From: Mycolicibacterium rhodesiae NBB3
GTDB lineage: Bacteria > Actinomycetota > Actinomycetes > Mycobacteriales > Mycobacteriaceae
DNA: 64,000 bases
Reading direction: 5' to 3'
NCBI RefSeq assembly: GCF_000230895.2
Contig: NC_016604.1
Location: 744,001-808,000 of the forward strand
Part shown: positions 1 through 9,062 of the stretch, one piece after another
Position numbering within the stretch: position 1 is the stretch's first letter
Layout of the letters: every line of letters begins with the position of its first letter
Program-made: the position numbers and the translations under genes
Notes under the pieces: generated by a model
Seen by the model: only the letters and a program-made list of their open reading frames with translations
Database searches by the model: none
Told to the model about the DNA's origin: nothing

Positions 1-357
1 GCGGGTCTGGGGCATCGGGCCGTCGGTGGCGGCGACCACGAGAATGGCACCGTCCATCTGGGCGGCACCGGTGATCATGTTCTTGATGTAGTCCGCGTGG
101 CCAGGTGCGTCGACGTGCGCGTAGTGGCGCTTGTCGGTCTGGTACTCCACGTGGGAGATGTTGATCGTGATGCCGCGCTGACGCTCCTCAGGCGCATTGT
201 CGATCTGGTCGAATGCGCGCGACTCGTTCAACTCGGGGTACTTGTCGTGCAGAACCTTCGTGATTGCTGCAGTAAGCGTCGTCTTGCCGTGGTCAACGTG
301 ACCGATGGTCCCGATGTTGACGTGCGGCTTCGTCCGCTCGAACTTCGCCTTCGCCAC
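1..357 (-). CDS. tuf: Elongation factor Tu, N-terminal part (cut by window edge)
   Basis: GTP-dependent carrier of aminoacyl-tRNA to the ribosome. Only the first 119 codons are present; the gene continues past the left edge. It starts with GTG at 355-357 and reads [16 protein letters not shown], followed by the G1 region (GHVDHGKTT, encoded near 290-310) and the DTPGH and [11 protein letters not shown] segments typical of EF-Tu. It lies 84 bases downstream of fusA on the same strand, the usual rpsL-rpsG-fusA-tuf order. Identity is certain; the C-terminal domains cannot be inspected. Confidence 0.97.
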   Translation of the reverse strand, partial: MAKAKFERTKPHVNIGTIGHVDHGKTTLTAAITKVLHDKYPELNESRAFDQIDNAPEERQRGITINISHVEYQTDKRHYAHVDAPGHADYIKNMITGAAQMDGAILVVAATDGPMPQTR

Positions 358-441
358 TTCTGTGTCCTCCTGGACTTGTTGGTGCTTATTGGAAAAGCAG
401 TGTTGATCTTTGCAGTTGTTCGTCCTCGCGAAGCAACCGGG

Positions 442-2547
<2,106 letters not shown>

Positions 2548-2622
2548 AGAAGTCTTCTCTCTCGCTTGGTAGTTGTTCAGCCGTGACTCGTCGGCCCCGG
2601 CACACCGCCAGGGACGACTAGG

Positions 2623-3093
2623 TCACCAGCGGTAGTGCGCGAAGGCTCGGTTCGCCTCGGCCATCTTGTGGGTGTCCTCACGTCGCTTGACGGCGGCACC
2701 CAGGCCATTGCTGGCGTCGAGGATCTCGTTCGCCAGACGCTCGATCATGGTCTTCTCGCGGCGAGCCTTGGAAAAGCTGACCAGCCAGCGCAGTGCCAGC
2801 GTGACCGAGCGATCCGGACGCACCTCGACGGGCACCTGGTAGGTGGCGCCACCGACGCGGCGGCTGCGGACCTCCAGAGCCGGCTTGACGTTGTCGAGTG
2901 CGCGCTTGAGGGTGACGACGGGGTCGGTCCCGGTCTTGTCGCGGGCCTGTTCGAGCGCACCATAAACAATGCGTTCGGCCAGCGATTTCTTCCCGTCCAG
3001 CAGCACTTTGTTGACCAGCTGGGTGACCAGCTGCGACCCGTAGACCGGATCGTTGACCAACGGACGCTTGGGTGCAGGCCCCTTGCGCGGCAT
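2623..3093 (-). CDS. rpsG: 30S ribosomal protein S7
   Basis: Primary 16S rRNA-binding protein that nucleates the head of the small subunit and lines the E site. The 156-residue product begins [20 protein letters not shown] and ends AHYRW, the standard mycobacterial S7. The open frame extends further upstream but through rpsL, so the ATG at 3091-3093 is the real start. That ATG overlaps the rpsL TGA by one base (TGATG), which implies translational coupling to rpsL. fusA follows on the same strand. Confidence 0.98.
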   Translation of the reverse strand: MPRKGPAPKRPLVNDPVYGSQLVTQLVNKVLLDGKKSLAERIVYGALEQARDKTGTDPVVTLKRALDNVKPALEVRSRRVGGATYQVPVEVRPDRSVTLALRWLVSFSKARREKTMIERLANEILDASNGLGAAVKRREDTHKMAEANRAFAHYRW

Positions 3094-3467
3094 CAGCTCT
3101 TCTCCTTCTTGGCGCCGTAGCGGCTGCGCGCTTGCTTGCGGTTCTTCACGCCCTGGGTGTCGAGCGAGCCGCGGATGATCTTGTAGCGCACACCCGGCAG
3201 GTCCTTCACACGACCGCCACGCACGAGCACCATCGAGTGCTCCTGCAGGTTGTGGCCTTCGCCGGGGATGTAGGCGGTCACCTCCACCGCGCTCGTCAGC
3301 TTGACGCGCGCCACCTTCCGGAGCGCCGAGTTCGGCTTCTTCGGGGTGGTGGTGTACACGCGGGTGCACACGCCGCGGCGCTGCGGGCTGCCCTTGAGGG
3401 CCGCGGTCTTGACCTTGGCGATCTTGTCGCGGCGACCCTTACGGACCAGCTGCTGAATGGTTGGCAT
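3093..3467 (-). CDS. rpsL: 30S ribosomal protein S12
   Basis: Decoding-centre protein of the 30S subunit and the classical streptomycin target. The 124 residues are full length. The conserved [11 protein letters not shown] segment carries Lys43, and the later GGRVKDLPG segment carries Lys88; both are wild type, so this allele shows none of the common streptomycin-resistance changes at those two sites. ATG start at 3465-3467. It is the first gene of the str operon; a TetR gene (3778-4368) lies upstream on the same strand, 310 bases away. Downstream coupling to rpsG is by a one-base overlap. Confidence 0.98.
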   Translation of the reverse strand: MPTIQQLVRKGRRDKIAKVKTAALKGSPQRRGVCTRVYTTTPKKPNSALRKVARVKLTSAVEVTAYIPGEGHNLQEHSMVLVRGGRVKDLPGVRYKIIRGSLDTQGVKNRKQARSRYGAKKEKS

Positions 3468-3777
3468 CTACCGGCTTTCTGTGTTGCTCGTTTGTTCTAG
3501 GTCCTGCTCGAAGTCTTGCTAAAAGTCCCTGTACTGCGGTTATGACCCTTTCGCGCACCCCGCGATCGGGTGTGTCGCATGCGCCCGCCGCGAGAATTTC
3601 CTCTAGGCTTCGTGGACACGCGAATTTGCCCGGCGTGCAGGCATGCTTGCAGACTTTCCCGAAGGCACGGTCCGCAGAGCGCCTTATCTGCCAGGCACGA
3701 TCGTCCACGATACCAGGGCTGCGCGCACCGACCAAACCCGTCGATCGTGGGCTAACCGCAGGTCAGCGCACCGGCAG
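3468..3777 (-). other. Long leader/promoter region of the rpsL operon
   Basis: 310 bases with no gene, between the TetR stop and rpsL. The str-operon promoter should lie here, but I could not find a TTGACA/TANNNT pair with 16-18 spacing that I would defend. No open frame with ribosomal-gene character and no strong hairpin was seen. Confidence 0.5.
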
Positions 3778-4368
3778 CTATCGCCTTTCCATTCCGGCCG
3801 CCAGCCGCATCATCATGTCGGTGAATACCGCGTCGGTGTCGATCCCGTGCATCGCACCTGTCATCTCCAACAACACGAATCCGTGCATCGCCGACCAGAA
3901 CTCCAGCGCCGCGTAGAACGCACTGTCCCCTTCCAGTCCATAGGACGCCAAGACGTCGATCACCGGGGCCGCCGTCGCACGGGTGGCCTCGGTGAACTCG
4001 GGGTCGTCGCCGCCGAGCGGCATCCGGGTGAAGGCCGAGTAGCGCCCAGGATGGTGGTGGGCATAGCTGCGGTAGGACGACGCCATCGCCATCACCGCAT
4101 CGTCGCGGGTGCGGCCCTGCGCGACGGTGTTCAGCATCTCGATGATGTCGCCGACCACCCGCATTCGCACGGTGCGCCGCAGATCCTCCAGGCTGTGCAC
4201 GTGGTTGTACAGCGACGGGCCCTTGGTGCCGAGCTGGGTCGCCAACGCGTTGATCGTGAGCGCGTCCCAGCCCTCGCGGTCCAGGAAGGTCAGCGCCGCG
4301 TTGACGATCGAGTCGCGGCTCAGCCGCGCGGGACGGCGGCCGGGCGTGCTCGATGGCTGAGTTGCCAT
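3778..4368 (-). CDS. TetR family transcriptional regulator (WHG-type C-terminus)
   Basis: Probable one-component repressor, 196 residues. The N-terminal helix-turn-helix occupies about residues 15-65 (RDSIVNAALTFLDREG, then the recognition region QLGTKGPSLYNHVHS). The C-terminal ligand domain includes YRSYAHHHPGRYSAF and a final WSAMHGFVLLEM helix, typical of the WHG class. By position it matches the TetR gene next to rpsL in M. tuberculosis (Rv0681, from memory). ATG at 4366-4368. A 25-base inverted repeat 4 bases upstream of the start is its likely own operator. The ligand is unknown. Confidence 0.88.
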   Translation of the reverse strand: MATQPSSTPGRRPARLSRDSIVNAALTFLDREGWDALTINALATQLGTKGPSLYNHVHSLEDLRRTVRMRVVGDIIEMLNTVAQGRTRDDAVMAMASSYRSYAHHHPGRYSAFTRMPLGGDDPEFTEATRATAAPVIDVLASYGLEGDSAFYAALEFWSAMHGFVLLEMTGAMHGIDTDAVFTDMMMRLAAGMERR

Positions 4369-4372
4369 AGCC

Positions 4373-4397
4373 GAAAAACTAACACCTCTAGTTTTTC
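4373..4397. promoter_or_regulatory. Candidate operator of the TetR regulator
   Basis: Perfect 9-base inverted repeat GAAAAACTA - 7 bases - TAGTTTTTC, AT-rich in a GC-rich genome. It sits immediately upstream of the TetR start codon and 27 bases from the end of the neighbouring lipoprotein gene. The size and symmetry fit a TetR dimer site, and occupancy would cover the translation start region. Autoregulation is inferred. Confidence 0.65.
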
Positions 4398-4423
4398 CTG
4401 CTCAGTCGGCCTGTCCGCGCAAA

Positions 4424-4954
4424 TCAGTTGACGCGCTCCTGGCTGAGTTGGGCGAGTTGTTCGGTGACTTTGCAGAGATCAGGCAAAGTCGCGGGGTTCA
4501 GCGTCTGGATCGACCAGGTGATCACGTCACCGCCCTTGGCGACGTAGATGCTGCAGGCGTTGCCGTCGTACGCCCTGAACCCCTTGTTGCCGTCGAGCGA
4601 CAGTTCGGTGATCGTGCGCCCGGCGGTCTGCTCCAGCGACCGCTCGGTGTCCATGTCGCTGCCGCGGTACCACCACGTCGAGATCCCCATCCCGGCCCCG
4701 ACCGTGCCGAACATCGAGTTCTCCTGCCAGAAGCATCCGGCGTCGCTGACGACGGATCTGGTGAATTTCACGGGCCCGACGGCCGCGGCGATGTCGGCGT
4801 CGGTGACACCGTTGCAGTCGCCGCTGCGGAATCCGGCGCCCGCGGTCGCCGCTGCCGGGGCCGACGGCTGGGCACCTTCGTCTGCGGAGCCGCAGCCGAC
4901 CAGGGCGGTCGACGCCGCGGCCGCCATCGCCACCCACCTGCGCGCGCGCATCAT
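4424..4954 (-). CDS. DUF3558-like secreted lipoprotein
   Basis: Predicted envelope lipoprotein of 176 residues, function unknown. Signal peptide MMRARRWVAMAAAASTALVGC with lipobox LVGC, so the mature protein would be acylated at that Cys. The rest has the spaced cysteines and WYRGSD/SLEQTAGRTITEL pattern of DUF3558-like actinobacterial lipoproteins. The start was chosen at ATG 4952-4954, which overlaps the upstream gene's TGA by one base (TGATG); the longer frame upstream lacks a signal peptide and overlaps that gene. It forms a two-gene unit with 4954-5490, apparently a paralogue. Confidence 0.8.
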   Translation of the reverse strand: MMRARRWVAMAAAASTALVGCGSADEGAQPSAPAAATAGAGFRSGDCNGVTDADIAAAVGPVKFTRSVVSDAGCFWQENSMFGTVGAGMGISTWWYRGSDMDTERSLEQTAGRTITELSLDGNKGFRAYDGNACSIYVAKGGDVITWSIQTLNPATLPDLCKVTEQLAQLSQERVN

Positions 4955-5490
4955 CACAAGTCCGATCGCAGGGTGGCGGACAGCAGCTTCTCCGCGTCTT
5001 TGCACGGATCGTCCGCGCTGGACTGACCCCGGAACTGCACCCACCAACTCAGCACGCCGGTGCCGGCAGCGGCAGTCGCGGAGCACGCCGCACCGGTCGT
5101 GTCGCGCCGCGCGAGGAACGCGTCATGGCGTTCGACGTCGGCGGCGGTGATCGTGGCCCCGCGCTCGGTGGCCAGAGCGCGTTCGCGATCCAGGCTGCCG
5201 CTCTCGAACCACGAGAAGGTCACGTCGATGGTCGCGTCGCCGCGGGTCAGGACGTACTGGCAGACAGCACCGCTGTAGGGGCGAACGACGTGATCGGCGG
5301 CTAGAGCTTCCTGAACAGAGGAGTCGGCCAGCAGCCCGCAACGGTCATCGACGTAGCCGTAGCTGCGGTTCGGGTCGAGAACGCTGGGATCCGCCCGTCG
5401 CGCGGTACCGCTGACGGTCGAAGAACATCCCGCAACGATCGCCGCCGCTGTGACCGTCGCGACCGCAACCTGTTTGACACGCCAACGCAT
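4954..5490 (-). CDS. DUF3558-like secreted lipoprotein (first of pair)
   Basis: 178-residue predicted lipoprotein. The N-terminal MRWRVKQ is followed by a hydrophobic stretch and lipobox IVAGC, then SSTVSGTA, a pattern common to mycobacterial lipoproteins. It contains four conserved cysteines (DRCGLL, AVCQYV, GAACSA, DDPCKD) that could form two disulphides. It shares layout with the downstream gene, with which its stop codon overlaps by one base. Divergent from the DUF3060-like pair, 89 bases between starts. No function is assigned. Confidence 0.8.
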   Translation of the reverse strand: MRWRVKQVAVATVTAAAIVAGCSSTVSGTARRADPSVLDPNRSYGYVDDRCGLLADSSVQEALAADHVVRPYSGAVCQYVLTRGDATIDVTFSWFESGSLDRERALATERGATITAADVERHDAFLARRDTTGAACSATAAAGTGVLSWWVQFRGQSSADDPCKDAEKLLSATLRSDL

Positions 5491-5579
5491 CGCACATCAC
5501 ACGCTACCCAGCGGCGTCGTGAATGGCGACTTGGACGAACACCGCCACCACCTCGACGGGAAGACGTAACCTCTCCCCC

Positions 5580-6023
5580 ATGATGTGGACTGTGACCGCC
5601 CGGTCTCTGGCGGCATGCGTGGTCTCGGTGCCGGTCGCGCTGACGGTGGGAGCACCGGTCGCAGGTGCGCAGCCGCCGGGGGTATGCAACCCATATCTGC
5701 GTCAGTGCGCCGGCAACGTCGTTGTCGGTGACGACGTCCAGGGCGATACCCACATCACCGGCACCGGGATCGTCAAGACGATCGACTGCGGTAACCGCAC
5801 ACTGCTGGTGAACGGCGGAGGCAACCAGATCACCGCGCTGGGCACCTGTTGGGCGGTGACCGTTCAGGGCAACGGAAACATCGTCGTCGCCGACAACGTG
5901 ATCAATGACGTGACGGTGTACGGCTGGGACCAGACCGTGCTCTACAAGAACGGTGCACCGAAGATCTGGGACCGCGGCCGTGAACTCGGGATGACGAACG
6001 TCGTCAACAGGGTGGCGTCATGA
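5580..6023 (+). CDS. DUF3060-like exported protein
   Basis: 147-residue exported protein of unknown role. The open frame begins at 5523, but a clear signal peptide starts at the ATGATG at 5580 (MMWTVTARSLAACVVSVPVA, cleavage likely after GAPVAGAQ), so I place the start there. The mature part has repeated NGxxNxI/V strands (VNGGGNQIT, VQGNGNIVV) and ends with a KNGAPKIWDRG motif, as in DUF3060 proteins, which probably fold as a short beta-helix. Its stop overlaps the next start (ATGA). The pair probably corresponds to Rv0680c/Rv0679c of M. tuberculosis (inference from order). Confidence 0.8.
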   Translation: MMWTVTARSLAACVVSVPVALTVGAPVAGAQPPGVCNPYLRQCAGNVVVGDDVQGDTHITGTGIVKTIDCGNRTLLVNGGGNQITALGTCWAVTVQGNGNIVVADNVINDVTVYGWDQTVLYKNGAPKIWDRGRELGMTNVVNRVAS

Positions 6024-6421
6024 TGCGCGCACCCGCACTGGTGATCGCCGGGGCGGCGGCCGTCGTGATGCTCGCCGGATGTGGTTCGGAGAGCTCCGAC
6101 ACCAAGACACCGACAGCGACCGCAGGCAGTTCCGGTGCGCAGGTCGAGGTCGGCAACACGATCAACTACGGGTCGTTCGGCACCACCGCCGACATCGACT
6201 GCGCGGACGGCAAGTCGCTCAACATCGGTGGGTCCAACAACACCCTCACGGTCAAGGGCACGTGCGCGAACGTGAACATCGGCGGCGCCGACAACAAGGT
6301 CACCTTCGACCGCATAGACAAAGAGATCAGCGTCGTCGGCCTGAACAACACCGTCACCTACAAAGACGGCGACCCGAAGATCAACGACACGGGTTCGAAC
6401 AACAAGATCGGTAAGGGCTGA
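6020..6421 (+). CDS. DUF3060-like lipoprotein, threonine-rich
   Basis: 133-residue lipoprotein. Signal peptide MMRAPALVIAGAAAVVMLAGC with lipobox LAGC, then a Ser/Thr-rich linker (SESSDTKTPTATAGSSG) that could be glycosylated. The C-terminal DUF3060-like body has repeated glycine-asparagine turns (IGGSNNTLTV, IGGADNKVTF, VVGLNNTVTY) and the same KDGDPKI ending as the upstream gene. The four-base ATGA overlap with the upstream gene implies coupled translation. Function unknown; surface location is inferred from the lipobox. Confidence 0.82.
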   Translation: MMRAPALVIAGAAAVVMLAGCGSESSDTKTPTATAGSSGAQVEVGNTINYGSFGTTADIDCADGKSLNIGGSNNTLTVKGTCANVNIGGADNKVTFDRIDKEISVVGLNNTVTYKDGDPKINDTGSNNKIGKG

Positions 6422-6537
6422 CGGTCTAGGCGCTCGCGCCGTTTGTCGCGAGAGTGCGTGTCGGCGGACGACACGCCGGTCCACTCCTCCATTTCGCGCA
6501 CGCTCGCGCGCGACCTCCGGCCTCCAGCCGCCGGCCC

Positions 6538-7302
6538 TCAAGCGCTCGCGCCGTGGCGGCCCGCTCCCGCCGCGAATCGTGCGGCGCCCTGCATCGACTC
6601 CGCGGAAACTCGCGACATGCTGCCGAACTCGAAGTCCATCGCCTCGGCCTCCGGCAGCCCCCACTGGTGGAGCGCCGACAGACGATCCGAACGCATGCAC
6701 TCCTGGGGCAGCGCGGCAAGCTCGGCCGCGAGTTCCTCGGCCCGTTGGCGCGCTTCACCTTTCGGCACCACGCGGTTGGCGAGTCCGATGGCGTGTGCCT
6801 CGGCGGCATCCACCGCTCGCCCGGTCAGGATCATGTCCATGGCACGACCGTGACCGACGATTCTCGGTAGTCGCACCGTGCCGCCGTCGATGAGCGGGAC
6901 ACCCCAGCGGCGGCAGAAGACGCCCATGATGGCGTCCTCTTCGACCACGCGCATATCGCACCAGAGCGCCAGCTCGAGACCGCCGGCGACGGCGTAACCG
7001 CTCACCGCGGCGATCACGGGTTTCGAGAGCACCATCCGGCTCGGCCCCATCGGGCCGGGACCCGTGCGATGCACCGGGTTGGAATCCGGCGTTCCTATGG
7101 CCTTGAGATCGGCTCCCGCACAGAAGGTTCCGTTGTCACCCCAGAGCACCGCGACGGCGGCCGAGTCGTCTTTGTCGAACCCGTCGAACGCCGCGTAGAG
7201 CCCCGCGGCGGCAGGACCGTTGACGGCGTTGCGCGCCTCGGGACGATTCATGATGACCGTCGTCACCGGACCGTTCTTCTCCACCCGCACGCCACCGCTC
7301 AT
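6538..7302 (-). CDS. echA5: Enoyl-CoA hydratase/isomerase family protein (EchA5-like)
   Basis: Crotonase-fold protein of 254 residues expected to act on a CoA thioester. The oxyanion-hole segments FCAGADLKAI and SGYAVAGGLELAL are present. The first catalytic Glu (in GGLELAL) is kept, but the position of the second Glu (usual GQPEI region) reads GVFCRRWGVP, with Cys, so classical hydratase activity is doubtful. The ATG at 7300-7302 overlaps the paaX-like stop by four bases. It is last in the fadE8-echA4-paaX-echA5 unit; the symbol rests on the matching M. tuberculosis order. Confidence 0.85.
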   Translation of the reverse strand: MSGGVRVEKNGPVTTVIMNRPEARNAVNGPAAAGLYAAFDGFDKDDSAAVAVLWGDNGTFCAGADLKAIGTPDSNPVHRTGPGPMGPSRMVLSKPVIAAVSGYAVAGGLELALWCDMRVVEEDAIMGVFCRRWGVPLIDGGTVRLPRIVGHGRAMDMILTGRAVDAAEAHAIGLANRVVPKGEARQRAEELAAELAALPQECMRSDRLSALHQWGLPEAEAMDFEFGSMSRVSAESMQGAARFAAGAGRHGASA

Positions 7303-8033
7303 GTCGCCTCCATCAGTTCATCGTTGTCACGCCGGGACATCAGCTCCGCGGCGAAGGTGTTGTAGGCATCCCGCAGTGCGGCGCCTGGCCAGTCCCCAGG
7401 TAGTAATTCATCGGGCAGCACCGGGTCGGTGAGCAAGTGCCGAACCATAGCGGCCGCGACCGTGAACTGACCGGGGATGTCGGCCGCCCAATTCATTTCA
7501 TCGAGCAGATCACGCCCGATGCGTGCCCATCCCGGCAGATCCCACAGATGGGCGGCGAGATCAGCGGGGTCGCCGTCTCGGCTGCGCAGCTCGCGCCCCC
7601 GCTGCAGCGCCTCGGCAGGCAGCTGCGAGTCCAGGTTGTCCGGCCGCAGCCACACGCCCTCGCGAAGCTCGCCGAATCTGTTGTTCTGCAGTATGTTCCG
7701 CAGCCCGGCGCGGGTACGGGCATCGGTGCCGATGCTGGTGATCACCAACGTCTTCCAAGACCCGTCCCAGGCACGCAGCCGCGGGTTGATCGCATCGTCC
7801 TGTCGCCGCTGTCTGGCCAGCAGCCGGTCGGACAAGCGATAGCCGTCCTCCGAACGGATCAGGTCGCCTGCGCTGACCATGCGGGTCAACGCCACCCGTA
7901 CCGTCGGCTCTTTGATGTCGAAATCGGCCGTGAGCCTGATGAGTTGGCCCGCGGACGCCCACGCGGGGTGCGCGCCGAGCAGCACGCTGAGCACGACCGA
8001 GCGGGCCGTCATCCTCGCCAGCGTCTTGGGCAT
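7299..8033 (-). CDS. PaaX-like transcriptional regulator
   Basis: 244-residue regulator of the PaaX family, whose founding member represses phenylacetate degradation and binds phenylacetyl-CoA. The N-terminal winged helix is residues 1-70 (TARSVVLSVLLGAHPAW, then EPTVRVALTRMVSAGDL). The middle domain contains WDGSWKTLVITS, and the C-terminal domain LPGWARIGRDLL. The ATG at 8031-8033, two bases after the echA4 stop, is chosen; the longer frame only re-reads echA4. It probably controls its own operon through an acyl- or aryl-CoA ligand (inference). Confidence 0.85.
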   Translation of the reverse strand: MPKTLARMTARSVVLSVLLGAHPAWASAGQLIRLTADFDIKEPTVRVALTRMVSAGDLIRSEDGYRLSDRLLARQRRQDDAINPRLRAWDGSWKTLVITSIGTDARTRAGLRNILQNNRFGELREGVWLRPDNLDSQLPAEALQRGRELRSRDGDPADLAAHLWDLPGWARIGRDLLDEMNWAADIPGQFTVAAAMVRHLLTDPVLPDELLPGDWPGAALRDAYNTFAAELMSRRDNDELMEAT

Positions 8034-8035
8034 CG

Positions 8036-8974
8036 TCAGACTCCGGACGCCTTCCGGCCATGGTCCCCGAACGGCTCGTCGCGTTGGCGGACCGCCTCCC
8101 TGAAACCGTGCTCGCGAGACTGTGCCACGAATGCATGCCCCTCTGGCGTGTGCCGAGCGATACCGTCGAAGATCGTCGACACCATCGCGCTGTTGGCGGT
8201 GCCCTGATTGAGCAGCGCGGAGTTCATCGCGAGCTTCACCATGATCAGCTGGTTGATCGGAACGGCGGCAATCCGCTCGACCAGTCGCTCCGTGCGCTCG
8301 TCGAGATCCTCGGGCGCCGGCGCCTCCACCGCGAGCCCCCATTCGGCGGCCTGCGTCCCCGTGATCGAATCACCAGTCAGCAGAAGGCGTTTGGCGCGCT
8401 GATCGCCGAGCCGGTGCGCCCACATCCCGGCGGCGGGAACACCCCAGACCCGAGTGGGCGGGTAGCCGATCTTGGCGTCGGCGGCCGCGATCACCTGATC
8501 GGCGTGCAGCGCGATGTCGGTGCCGCCCGCCACGCAGTAGCCGTGGATCTTGGCGACGGTCGGCTTGTCGGCGTGCAGCAGGCTGGAGAACCCGCGGACG
8601 AAGCGGCTCATCATCTGGTAGTCGATCATCGGATCCCACGGCTGATCGGGCAGGTGGTTGATCGCCTGGGTCTTGCCGGACAGCACCGTGTCCTTGTACG
8701 GGCTGCCACCGCCGGCCGACGAGGACCCCTCGGCGTAGGCGGACAGGTCGAAGCCCGCGCAAAACCCCTCGCCGCGACCGGATACCAGGATCACGTGCAC
8801 CCTGGGGTCGAGGTCCGCGCGTTCGACGAGCGCGGACAGTTCCAGCGGGGTGTCCGCGACGATCGCGTTGCCCTTCTCGGGGCGGTTGAACGTGATGCGC
8901 GCGACGCGGTCGGTGACCTCGTAGGTCATCGTCTTCAGATTGTCGAAATCCACCGGCCTGATCGCGTGCGTCAT
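8036..8974 (-). CDS. echA4: Crotonase family protein (EchA4-like), catalytic glutamates absent
   Basis: 312-residue crotonase-fold protein. The oxyanion-hole motifs FCAGFDLSAYAEG and HGYCVAGGTDIAL are present. By alignment to the rat hydratase pattern the first Glu is Asp (GGTDIAL) and the second is replaced within IGYPPTRVWG. It is therefore probably not a simple enoyl-CoA hydratase, though it may isomerise, hydrolyse or only bind CoA esters. ATG start at 8972-8974. It lies 88 bases after fadE8 and two bases before the paaX-like gene; the order matches Rv0672-Rv0675. Confidence 0.85.
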   Translation of the reverse strand: MTHAIRPVDFDNLKTMTYEVTDRVARITFNRPEKGNAIVADTPLELSALVERADLDPRVHVILVSGRGEGFCAGFDLSAYAEGSSSAGGGSPYKDTVLSGKTQAINHLPDQPWDPMIDYQMMSRFVRGFSSLLHADKPTVAKIHGYCVAGGTDIALHADQVIAAADAKIGYPPTRVWGVPAAGMWAHRLGDQRAKRLLLTGDSITGTQAAEWGLAVEAPAPEDLDERTERLVERIAAVPINQLIMVKLAMNSALLNQGTANSAMVSTIFDGIARHTPEGHAFVAQSREHGFREAVRQRDEPFGDHGRKASGV

Positions 8975-8994
8975 ATGGTGGCCACCTTTTTCCG

Positions 8995-9052
8995 CGAGCA
9001 GACGTAAACCTGACCATATATCGCCGAAAATAGGCAGTTTGGCGTCTGCTCG
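8995..9052. repeat. Intergenic inverted repeat between fadE8 and echA4
   Basis: Ten-base perfect arms CGAGCAGACG and CGTCTGCTCG separated by 38 bases, filling most of the 88-base gap. The arm sequence resembles an intergenic palindrome I recall in other mycobacteria; this is from memory only. It could be a weak terminator, a processing site or a dispersed repeat. There is no T-run. Confidence 0.5.
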
Positions 9053-9062
9053 GCCAGAGAAA

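Noticed and set aside
4424..5086. Longer 220-residue version of the second DUF3558-like lipoprotein
   Set aside because: The first 44 residues are Arg-rich, lie inside the upstream gene and would put the signal peptide internally; the coupled ATG at 4954 is better.
6430..6554. GCGCTCGCGCCGT occurring twice around the 3' end of echA5
   Set aside because: Short GC-rich direct repeat (6430-6442 and 6542-6554) that can arise by chance or slippage in a 65+% GC genome; not scored as a mobile element.
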